64,000 nucleotides of DNA, taken from assembly GCF_003856835.1 (NCBI RefSeq), contig NZ_CP034145.1, positions 2,170,001-2,234,000 on the forward strand, written 5' to 3'. Below are positions 32,056 through 39,251 of the stretch, piece after piece (within the stretch, counting starts at the first letter, position 1; each line of letters starts with the position of its first letter). The notes under the pieces were generated by a model, which was given only the letters and a program-made list of their open reading frames with translations, was not told the origin of the DNA and ran no database searches. The position numbers and the translations under genes were made by a program. Source of the stretch: Haloplanus aerogenes (GTDB lineage: Archaea > Halobacteriota > Halobacteria > Halobacteriales > Haloferacaceae).

Positions 32056-33167
32056 CCTCGGACAGAGTGTAAATCGGCCATTGACCGTCTCCTGATGTTT
32101 TGTCTAACGCGTATCATCCGTCAGGAGTATCGAGCCTATCCCGAGTGTAAGTGGCGATCACGAGGCGCCTATTCGAACGAATGGACACCCCTCATCAAGA
32201 GTGTAAACGGCGGACGTCGGTTGATTCACCACACCCCTCGTCAAGAGTGTATATCACTCGATCGTTCCAGACAGTCCGAGCGATCGAGACCACACCCCTG
32301 ATCCAGAGTGTAACTCCTGTCGAATTAAGTATCAATTTTCACTAGATTAGAAGTTGAAAGAAGCGTCGGACGCATGGCAGACACCCCTCGTCCAGAGTGA
32401 AAACCAGTCGCGATAGATTGCCTTCTCGATCGAATCAAGCGAATCGTCGAAGTCAGTCTCCTCCACCACCCCCAGTCAAGAGTGAACTGCGATGAAATTC
32501 ACGAGAGACTGAACGAGATCTCGCAGTAAGGTCACTGGTCGTTATACCTGACCGATGAACGGGAGGCGCGCAAAGTCTGCTCACTCCCTCTTGAGTATCC
32601 AGCTGTCACGGTGCTTCCGACAGAGATCACGAGAGTTGGCTCCGTTGACGGTGGAAATGAACTCCTGAAATCTCGGGACATACGTCGAACCAGTGAGAGT
32701 TCTCGAGATCCCTCACAGAGAATGGACGACTCTTGCGGTACCCACACACCCCTCGTCCAGAGTGTAACGCCACAGCGATACACGAGGAGGTGCGGAGAAA
32801 GTGCCCGACGAAAGACGGAGACGAGACAGAAACCACGGGACTGGAGAGCGATCAACCCACGAAGCACCTCTCCACAAGGATGGTAGTCGCTCCAACCTAC
32901 CACTTTACTTAGTGTTGTCTAGAAGTTTTATTACTTCCCTCTGCTAACTGTTCTCCAAGTGCATTTAGCACGAGGGAGGACGAAGACGGCATTCGTCCGG
33001 TCGATCGTGAACCGCTGCTCGTGATGGTTGGTTCTTTCCTCCCGTCCTCAACCGTGTTGGCGGCTCTATCCGTGCTTTTCTTCTCTCTGCCATCTCGTGG
33101 ACCTCTGTTTCGTGTGCACGTACCTCCTCCCTCTCACTCTGTTTTCACTCTGGACGAGGGGTGTGTG
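32053..33167. repeat. array of 20-bp origin-box-like repeats around an AT-rich tract
   Basis: Near-copies of ACCCCTCGTCCAGAGTGTAA occur on the plus strand at about 32053, 32135 (degenerate), 32187, 32233, 32294, 32383, 32468 and 32748. A reverse-oriented copy (CACTCTGGACGAGGGGTGT) lies near 33146-33164. Spacing is irregular (46 to 280 bp), so it is not CRISPR. The last forward copy and the inverted one face each other across an AT-rich stretch (about 32893-32965), with the G-run pointing outward in both. This resembles haloarchaeal origin recognition boxes flanking an unwinding element. No orc1/cdc6 gene lies in the window. No protein gene is supported in 32056-33222. Confidence 0.6.
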
Positions 33168-33222
33168 TGGCCTCTCTCGACTCCCCCGACAAAGGACTCA
33201 CCGACCATGGATTCTCACTCGT

Positions 33223-33609
33223 TCATTTTGGATTCACCGGAGCGATGTACTCGTTTTTCCAAGAATCGCCCTCTCGCCATTGCCAGTAGAAGTACCGGTA
33301 CGATTTATCGGTGGTTTCCTTCGTCGTCTTCACCGTGATGTACGCACCACTCGTCGGGACGTCTTCGTAGTCCTCTGGATCCGTCGAGATCTCGCGCTCG
33401 TCCAGCTCCTCGAGTTCTTCCTCATCGACCTCGTCCTCGGCTCGTCGACGTTCGAGTTCTTCCTCCCGCTGTCGATGTTTCCATTCCGCCAAATCAGCCG
33501 CGTACGCCGCGACTGCTTCCAACCGTTCCGGGGATTGGTTCTCGAGTGGTTCGCGAAGATACTTCGGCAACTCAGGTGCGGGCGGTTTCTCCGGGACGTC
33601 TTCGGTCAT
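33223..33609 (-). CDS. small acidic protein, DUF6788-like
   Basis: 128 residues. The N-terminal half is helical ('LPKYLREPLENQSPERLEAVAAYAADLAEWKHRQREEELERRR'), followed by a Glu-rich stretch. The C-terminal part 'AYITVKTTKETTDKSYRYFYWQWREGDSWKNEYIAPVNP' resembles the 'GPYYYLSWREGGKTRSRYV' ending of DUF6788 proteins, although the Cys pair of bacterial members is absent. Function unknown. One of the four 42-bp palindromes ends one base upstream of its ATG, so its promoter lies inside that palindrome. Confidence 0.65.
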   Translation of the reverse strand: MTEDVPEKPPAPELPKYLREPLENQSPERLEAVAAYAADLAEWKHRQREEELERRRAEDEVDEEELEELDEREISTDPEDYEDVPTSGAYITVKTTKETTDKSYRYFYWQWREGDSWKNEYIAPVNPK

Positions 33610-33610
33610 A

Positions 33611-33652
33611 GTTACCCCACGAACGGCGTGTCACATCAATTTGTGGGGTAAC
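33611..33652. promoter_or_regulatory. GTTACCCCAC / GTGGGGTAAC palindrome, copy 1
   Basis: 10-base perfect arms, 22-base spacer. In the direction of the DUF6788-like gene the right arm ends 1 base before ATG, and the spacer contains AAATTGAT about 26-33 bases upstream of the start, a TATA-like position. The arms would thus flank a leaderless promoter. Confidence 0.8.
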
Positions 33653-33788
33653 TCCAAGATTCGACGACGTACACTCCCCGTTATCGATGTGTAAACTACG
33701 CCGTTACTCCGTGTTCCGGCTGATTCCTCGATTTTCGGTCTTCGGCAAACGTGGGTGAACTCCCGAATCGGCAATAACACTCGTTGAG

Positions 33789-34099
33789 CTAACCGAGGAT
33801 ATCGCTTGGCGTGAACAACGAGAGGTCGTCTCGTTCAGTAGCGGTACTGCGGAGCCCGTCGGAGAACCCCGAGCGACAGAAACAGCAGTAGTGATACGTC
33901 AGCTCTTCACCGCCATCCGGCGACCACTGGATCTCTCTTGCCGTCCGCTCGAGATCGGCGAGATCGCTTTCAGTTATCTCTTGTTCGTGTACTTGCACTC
34001 GCCGGCGACGAGCGTCCCGTCGCTTCCGAGTCCGACGACGTCGAGTTCGTGATTGCGATGCCACCAGTAGCCGATCCCCTGGTACTGACGATTATCTAA
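33789..34099 (-). pseudogene. relic of a DUF234-type archaeal ATPase C-terminal (nuclease-like) domain
   Basis: Two frames join into one recognisable C-terminus. The first reads QYQGIGYWWHRNHELDVVGL and goes on through 'LVAGECKYTN' (to about 33984); the second continues 'QEITESDLADLERTAREIQWSPDGGEELTYHYCCFCRSGFSDGLRS' to the stop at 33789. A single missing base near 33978-33984 accounts for the shift. The P-loop ATPase half, normally over 300 residues, is absent. 'ELDVVGL...GECKY' is the restriction-nuclease-like signature of this family. Dead remnant of a mobile or defence-type gene. Confidence 0.65.
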
Positions 34100-34124
34100 A
34101 TCACGATTTTGTTAATCGTGATTT
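34098..34124. promoter_or_regulatory. 11-base inverted repeat between relic and HTH gene
   Basis: AAATCACGATT and AATCGTGATTT, perfect arms with a 5-base spacer, then a T-rich run. Could be an operator for the HTH gene downstream or a terminator. Confidence 0.45.
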
Positions 34125-34247
34125 TACTCTTGTCTGTACCGATTGCAACTTCTGCGGCATCGAGATTCGATACAGCGATACTCAGTCAGTTCAAGTGATT
34201 CGTCTTTCGGCGAAACGCTTACCACCGAATTGGATAGTTCGTCTATC

Positions 34248-34658
34248 ATGGGCGACACGGATTCGTGGGCAGGAGATCTCGATACCGTTCGCGAGCGACT
34301 CAAGGTTGTCACCCAGGAGACGCGATTTTCGCTCGTCCAGGACATCCTCGGGCATCCGTCGGGGCTACCGACGCTGAAGGAGTTGGACTACGCCAATCCG
34401 AGTCGGAGTCAAACGACGATCCGCCAGCATCTGCAACACCTCGTCGACGCGGGTATCGTCGAGAAAGTCGAACTCTCCGAGGAGCGCCGGCAGAACGATC
34501 TGCCGTACACGTTCTACGGGATCAGCGAGGAGGGGCGTCGATTCCTCGAGGAGCACAGGCTCCTGCGTGCCGAGGAGACGCTCCGAGCGATCTACGACCG
34601 GGTCGAGAAGACCGCTGAGATCGAGCGCTACGAGTCAGCCCCGCGTCCTGCGCGATGA
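34248..34658 (+). CDS. winged-helix (ArsR/PadR-like) transcriptional regulator
   Basis: 136 residues from ATG 34248 (MGDTDSWAGDLDTVRERLKV). 'VTQETRFSLVQDILGHPSGLPTLKELDYANPSRSQTTIRQHLQHLVDAGIVEKVE' is a winged helix with recognition helix 'SQTTIRQHLQHLVDAG', and 'PYTFYGISEEGRRFLEEH' forms the wing. The C-terminal helix 'LLRAEETLRAIYDRVEKTAEIERYESAPRP' is shared almost motif for motif with the protein at 41096-41539, so the two are paralogues on one island. Target genes unknown. An earlier in-frame start is possible. Confidence 0.78.
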   Translation: MGDTDSWAGDLDTVRERLKVVTQETRFSLVQDILGHPSGLPTLKELDYANPSRSQTTIRQHLQHLVDAGIVEKVELSEERRQNDLPYTFYGISEEGRRFLEEHRLLRAEETLRAIYDRVEKTAEIERYESAPRPAR

Positions 34659-34692
34659 GTGATTCAGCGATATAGCGTTGATGATATCTGAA

Positions 34693-34731
34693 GTTACCCC
34701 ACGAATTGGATTCTATCTCGCGTGGGGTAAC
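34693..34731. promoter_or_regulatory. GTTACCCCAC / GTGGGGTAAC palindrome, copy 2
   Basis: 10-base perfect arms, 19-base spacer. It lies 35 bases after the HTH gene and about 190 bases before the Mrr-like gene. Unlike copies 1, 3 and 4, no ATG follows either arm within ten bases. Confidence 0.75.
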
Positions 34732-34918
34732 TCCTCTCTGTTACTGAGGAGCGAAGCTACCGTTCACAGTGAGGATCATGTCGCTTGGTTGTCCATCAAC
34801 CCAAATGACCGCCTCTGCTGAGATATTGATCCTGATGTCACCAGGATTGATGATGTCTCTTGGGTCATACATTCGGTAACGTATTTGTTAGTCGCCACTT
34901 ACTCTTCACCCATCTCGG

Positions 34919-36283
34919 ATGGCTGTCTTGGACGACCTCTCTGGATTCGAGTTTGAGGATTTGATGGAAGACGTGTTCCGCAACCTCGGCTACGAGAATG
35001 TCCGCCAGGCTGAACGAACGGCTGACGAGGGTCGAGACATACTGATGGAGGAGGTCGTCGACGGCACCCGTCGAACGGTTGTCGTCGAGTGCAAGCACAC
35101 GGGAACCGTCGGGCGCCCGGTCGTCCAGAAGCTCCACTCGGCCATCGCCACATTCGATTTCGACGGTCCCAAACGCGGGATGGTCGTCACAACCGGCCGG
35201 TTCACGGGGCCTGCCGAGGAGTACGCTGCACGCCTCCAGCAGAACGACGATCCCTATCCCATCGAACTGATCGATGGCGAAGATCTCCGGGAAATAGCGG
35301 ACGAAATCGGTCTTGACCTCTACAACGGTCGGATCGAGATCCTCTGTAACGAAACACTCCGTCCGTACGATCCAGCAGTAGACGTCGACGCGCCCGTTCA
35401 GGAGGCGTTCCGCGACATCGAAAACATCGAGCCCGCCGATCTTCCGGCGCCGCACTCGCAGGTGACCTTTCGGCCGGTGGTCGCGATCACCGCCGACACG
35501 AACGCTGTCTTCGAGACGTCGGTGGGCGTCATCCACCGGATCAACGACCGCACACAGTTCGTCGTCCACGCTGAACGCGGACATCCACGGGTGGCCGACG
35601 ACGACATCGCGACACTGGTGACCGAGAACTTCCACGCGACGGTTGACCTCGATGCCGATCGATTCGAAGACGTGTTCGACGAGATTTCGGAGCGTCGGTT
35701 CGGCCAAACCCAAACGGAGTACAAGGAGTGGGCTGTCGACCGCCTTCGGGACTACCACACGACGACGGTAACCTACACTGGCGACAACAACGTCACGTAC
35801 AACAAAACGTGTGAGCCGAATCTCTCGGACATCTCAGTGCACTCGATTGAGCCGGTGTATCTACCTGAGGTTCGCCATACAACCGAGATACAGGAGTACA
35901 CCTACCTCTCCGAATACTACGCGGCGGGACCATCGCGAGTGACGACCGAGGATGGAATTCATCGCTGCGTCCACTGCGAGACGAGCGGTGTCGACGAGAC
36001 GTACACCTACTGTCCGAACTGCGGGGCGGTTGCCTGTGGTAGCCACATCAAGACCGAACGGCTGGAAGGGGAGCCGGTCTGTACGGGCTGTGCGGTCACG
36101 GAGCGGTTCGCGCTGAAGACGAAGTACTTCTACGATGAGGAGAATCTCGAGGCGTTCCGCGAGGAGTACGCCGCGATGCCGATTCACGAGAAGGCGATGG
36201 AGAACAAGCTCCTCGCTGGAGGCGGCTTGATCACGATGGTGCTGGTCATCCTCGCTCTCCTCGTGCTGGGCGGTCTGGTCTGA
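34919..36283 (+). CDS. Mrr-type restriction endonuclease with zinc ribbon and membrane anchor
   Basis: 454 residues. The N-terminal Mrr-like nuclease domain has 'GFEFEDLMEDVFRNLGYENV', D40 in 'EGRDIL' and E57-x-K59 in 'VVVECKH', the PD-(D/E)xK set, followed by 'GMVVTTGRFTGPAEEYA'. The middle (about 150-340) is unassigned. A zinc-ribbon-like Cys cluster lies at about 355-405 ('CVHCE', 'CPNCGAVAC', 'CTGCAV'). The last 30 residues are one hydrophobic helix ('GGGLITMVLVILALLVLGGL'). The enzyme is probably tethered to the membrane and could cut incoming modified DNA. Start ATG 34919 immediately precedes the conserved domain. Confidence 0.83.
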   Translation: MAVLDDLSGFEFEDLMEDVFRNLGYENVRQAERTADEGRDILMEEVVDGTRRTVVVECKHTGTVGRPVVQKLHSAIATFDFDGPKRGMVVTTGRFTGPAEEYAARLQQNDDPYPIELIDGEDLREIADEIGLDLYNGRIEILCNETLRPYDPAVDVDAPVQEAFRDIENIEPADLPAPHSQVTFRPVVAITADTNAVFETSVGVIHRINDRTQFVVHAERGHPRVADDDIATLVTENFHATVDLDADRFEDVFDEISERRFGQTQTEYKEWAVDRLRDYHTTTVTYTGDNNVTYNKTCEPNLSDISVHSIEPVYLPEVRHTTEIQEYTYLSEYYAAGPSRVTTEDGIHRCVHCETSGVDETYTYCPNCGAVACGSHIKTERLEGEPVCTGCAVTERFALKTKYFYDEENLEAFREEYAAMPIHEKAMENKLLAGGGLITMVLVILALLVLGGLV

Positions 36284-36512
36284 GTCGGCGTGTTCTCATG
36301 TTGCTCCGCGCCGGTACTATGATCCACTCTTTCCATCAAGTAGTAGAGTCAACGACAATCGCTCGTCACGGATCGGTCACGACGTGTCGCACACACGTTG
36401 TTCTCGTGAACCGGCTCCACCGAGAGTCAGCGCGATGTGCCACAGAGCGTGACGATATACGACCCCTCGAACTTGCGGACGTCATTGAGCGTTCCAAAAG
36501 TAGTCGACAGAG

Positions 36513-37334
36513 TTACTCGCATGACTGCTCGCCCGCCTTTCCCCGGAGTTCGACCGCTGCACGCTCGAAGTGTTCCGCGAGGAACGGCGTTCCCGATGTC
36601 GCCCGCTCGTCGAGGAATTTGACAGCGTTAGTGACCGCATCAGCGTCGCGTTCCGTGGCGACGACACAGTCGACGTACCCGTCGAGTGCCCGACTGAAGG
36701 CACTCGAGAAGTGATCGTACGCACCGTCGACGCGCTCCATGTTGTCGTCGAGCGACTCGACGAGTGCCCGGTAGACGGTCGCCGCTGACGCGTACTGCCC
36801 CTGCTCGCGGTACTCGTTCGCGAGGTTGAACCACTGCGTGAAGTCGATAGGCTCGAAGACGACGTCGTATTCTGGGTTCCGCTCCTCGAACCGCCGGTCG
36901 ATCGAGGTGCGAAGTTCGTCGACCGACCGCCTTGTCGATGCACCGACTCTGGCGAGAAATCGGTCGCGGAGATCCGCATCGGTCACGAGCTCTTCACGCA
37001 GGAACGCGCGGAGTTCGTCGACATCGGTACCGTTGAGTGCGGCGTCGAGTCGAGCGCCTTCGTCCGGGGGACGGTCGTCCACACATCGAAGCAACACGGC
37101 GACGACGTGCTTGCACGTTCCCGGCCCGTCGTACGGACAGTCGCACCGCGGGGCAAACTCGTCGGCGGCGAGGTCGACACGGACATCGTACTGACGACTG
37201 CCGCTCACGACTGCGGTGACGGTGGTGTCGACGCGGTGAATCTCGCGGATACGGCCCTCCGCGAGGTAGCGTTCACCGCGTTCGAAGACCGCGTCCGTGC
37301 AGACGCCCCGAACCGTGTCCTCGGTTACGTCCAT
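36513..37334 (-). CDS. SWIM zinc finger protein
   Basis: 273 residues. The SWIM motif CxCx(n)CxH is in 'PRCDCPYDGPGTCKHVVAVLL' (about 63-83), preceded by 'ERGERYLAEGRIREI' as usual in this family. The rest is alpha-helical with a TPR-like stretch ('WFNLANEYREQGQYASAATVYRALVESLDDNMERVDGAYDHF'). SWIM domains bind DNA or proteins and occur near helicases; no helicase is adjacent. It is convergent with the Mrr-like gene. Confidence 0.8.
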   Translation of the reverse strand: MDVTEDTVRGVCTDAVFERGERYLAEGRIREIHRVDTTVTAVVSGSRQYDVRVDLAADEFAPRCDCPYDGPGTCKHVVAVLLRCVDDRPPDEGARLDAALNGTDVDELRAFLREELVTDADLRDRFLARVGASTRRSVDELRTSIDRRFEERNPEYDVVFEPIDFTQWFNLANEYREQGQYASAATVYRALVESLDDNMERVDGAYDHFSSAFSRALDGYVDCVVATERDADAVTNAVKFLDERATSGTPFLAEHFERAAVELRGKAGEQSCE

Positions 37335-37638
37335 GTGTGTGGATAGAGTTCCGGCGTGAGCGGATAAAACCGATACGTCGATGTCGCTTTCGCTCCGGAT
37401 CGGAACATGTTCCTCTGAGAGACCCTACGAAACTATCGCCGTACCGCAGCAACAACACTCGGGCGCGACGGGATACCGCTGCTGCCCGGTCTCGAAGGGT
37501 GGATTCCTTCTGTACTCTGGTGGTCGTCTTCCTTACTATACTTTCGACGACGCTCCTACCAAGCAGAGGTGGTTAAGCAACGCACCGTTCTGAACGGCTA
37601 TTCAATCCGTCTGAGTCAACTACCCCACCCTACTTCGC
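37335..37638. other. intergenic stretch between SWIM gene and tnpB
   Basis: Contains the tnpB downstream flank with a hairpin at 37585-37597. A 70-codon plus-strand frame (37381-37593) has no recognisable motif and overlaps the hairpin; not called. Confidence 0.4.
37585..37597. repeat. 13-bp hairpin near the right end of the tnpB element
   Basis: CCGTTC and GAACGG flank a single T, 42 bases beyond the tnpB stop. IS200/IS605 ends and TnpB guide RNAs carry subterminal hairpins at this side of the gene. The exact element end was not determined. Confidence 0.45.
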
Positions 37639-38895
37639 TCAGTCTGACGACTTCGCTCGTGGAGGGTGGGGCTTGTCCGTGTCCTCGGCCTCGAACCCGT
37701 CCGGGTGGGCGGTAAATCCGCCACTCGGCGTCACCGTTCCAGACTTCAGGGCAAGCTGACTGTTGCCCGTCCGCCGAGACGACTGTTGGCCTCGACGGAC
37801 ATAGCGCATCCCGATGTTTTTCGCCGCGTTGTAGTCTGCATTCGCTTCCGACTCGCACTTCTGACAGCAGAAATCGTTTCGAGTCGGGCGATTCTCGTCG
37901 GCTGTGAAGCCACACTCTGCGCACCGCGTGGACGTGTACGCCGAGCCCACCTGCTTCACCGAAATCCCTTCCGCTTCGGCTTTGTACTCCACCTGCTCGT
38001 ACAGTGTTCGGAACGCCCACTTGTGGCCCCACGACCCACCCGTGCGGTCGCGGATGTGGGTCAGATCCTCGAACGCGATCACATCGCACTCGTATCGGAG
38101 TGCTTCGTCTACGATGGCGTTCGACGCCCGGTGGAGTACGTCGCGGATGTACCGAAGTTCGCGCCCACTCGACTGTTCCAGCGTTCGGTGGGCGCTTCGG
38201 GTCCCGGTCTGCTGGAGTCCGGCGCGTACCTTCTCGAACTCGTGGAGGTCGTGGGCCAACTCCCGCCCGCTAAAGAAGTAGGCAGTGCTGGTGACAGCGA
38301 GGTTTTCGATACCGAGGTCAATCCCGAGGACCGTTCCGTCCTCGGCGGTGTTCCGTTCGGCATCGGTCTTGTGTCGGCGGAAACCGATGTGCAAAAAGTA
38401 GTCCCCATCACGGGCGGTGAGCGTGCTTTCTGTGGGACTCCACTCGTCGGAGTCAAGATACTGCCGTTGGTAGCCGTCATCGTCGTCGGGCAGAGCAAGG
38501 TCACACCGGACGCGGCTCGCTGTGGTGGAAAGCGACACCGTACCGTCGTCAAAAAGCGTCATCGTCCGGGTGTCGTACTTCACCGTGGGTGCGGTGAACG
38601 TCGGTTTGCTGACCTTCTTGCCTTTCGAGCGGCGTTCGATACAGCCGGTGATGGCTTGTGCGGCTTGGTGGGTGGCGAGAATCGCGTGCTGACTCCCGAG
38701 GTCAGTTTGCTCACGCACGTCGTCGTAGGCGAGGGGTTGTACATCGCTCTTGGCGTTGCACTTGCCCCACGCTATGTCGGTGGCGATCTGGCACCCACGC
38801 TTCCACTCGGAGATGGTTTCTTCGAGGAGGTCGCGCTGCTCTCCATCTACCGAGAGTCGGGTGATTGCCGTCCGACGCACGTAGTCGTCTGCCAC
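37639..38895 (-). CDS. tnpB: RNA-guided endonuclease TnpB (IS200/IS605 or IS1341 type)
   Basis: 418 residues with intact RuvC residues: D193 in 'LGIDLGIENLAV', E276 in 'IAFEDLTHIRD' and D354 in 'ANADYNAAKNI'. The zinc ribbon is complete ('CAECGF' C325/C328, 'CCQKCE' C344/C347). The N-terminal part fits the wedge/REC region. TnpB uses a guide RNA from the 3' end of its own element to cut DNA, favouring retention of the transposon. No TnpA transposase gene lies beside it, so the element is of the solo IS1341 kind. Confidence 0.9.
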   Translation of the reverse strand: MADDYVRRTAITRLSVDGEQRDLLEETISEWKRGCQIATDIAWGKCNAKSDVQPLAYDDVREQTDLGSQHAILATHQAAQAITGCIERRSKGKKVSKPTFTAPTVKYDTRTMTLFDDGTVSLSTTASRVRCDLALPDDDDGYQRQYLDSDEWSPTESTLTARDGDYFLHIGFRRHKTDAERNTAEDGTVLGIDLGIENLAVTSTAYFFSGRELAHDLHEFEKVRAGLQQTGTRSAHRTLEQSSGRELRYIRDVLHRASNAIVDEALRYECDVIAFEDLTHIRDRTGGSWGHKWAFRTLYEQVEYKAEAEGISVKQVGSAYTSTRCAECGFTADENRPTRNDFCCQKCESEANADYNAAKNIGMRYVRRGQQSSRRTGNSQLALKSGTVTPSGGFTAHPDGFEAEDTDKPHPPRAKSSD

Positions 38896-39211
38896 AGTTT
38901 CAATGTAGTACTGTGGCTACTTACAAACAGGTGTTTGTGACAGATACGAACCCGCTTCTCCCCTCCCTGCTCGCTCCCTTCGGTCGTTCCTTGAGGAAGG
39001 GGAATCCGCGCTACCGCTTCAGTTGAATACGACATTCAGAACGACGTGACGTACCACGAGATCGAGTGGCTTGATGAGTATCGGCGCCTGTTCATGTCGT
39101 CTCTCGAGTAGTTCGACTCGCAGATTGAATTGTCTCTCCGAAATACGTTTGTACAAACGCCTCACCATTTGACGACCCACACTGAAGCGTTCAGAGTTTG
39201 TATTCCACTTT
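38896..39211. other. stretch upstream of tnpB with a short protein relic
   Basis: A plus-strand segment around 39020-39111 reads 'VEYDIQNDVTYHEIEWLDEYRRLF' and stops, looking like the C-terminus of a lost gene I cannot name. The tnpB element's left end must lie between it and 38895. No complete gene seen. Confidence 0.35.
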
Positions 39212-39239
39212 CACCGATATACTTATAACTATATCGGTG
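39212..39239. promoter_or_regulatory. operator-like palindrome over the TATA box of the HTH-nucleotidyltransferase gene
   Basis: CACCGATATA and TATATCGGTG, perfect 10-base arms with the 8-base spacer CTTATAAC. The TTATAA box sits in the spacer, 24-29 bases before ATG 39252, the spacing for leaderless transcription. Binding here would block TBP/TFB. Confidence 0.75.
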
Positions 39240-39251
39240 GAATTGGAATTT

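Noticed and set aside
32532-32903. 123-codon minus-strand frame inside the repeat tract
   Set aside because: Ser/Arg/Val-rich, contains translated repeat boxes, no homology-like features.
32053-33167. CRISPR array
   Set aside because: Repeats are degenerate, spacing varies from about 46 to 280 bp, one copy is inverted, and no cas genes are nearby.
37381-37593. 70-codon plus-strand frame between SWIM and tnpB genes
   Set aside because: No motif, overlaps the tnpB end hairpin, composition not clearly haloarchaeal.
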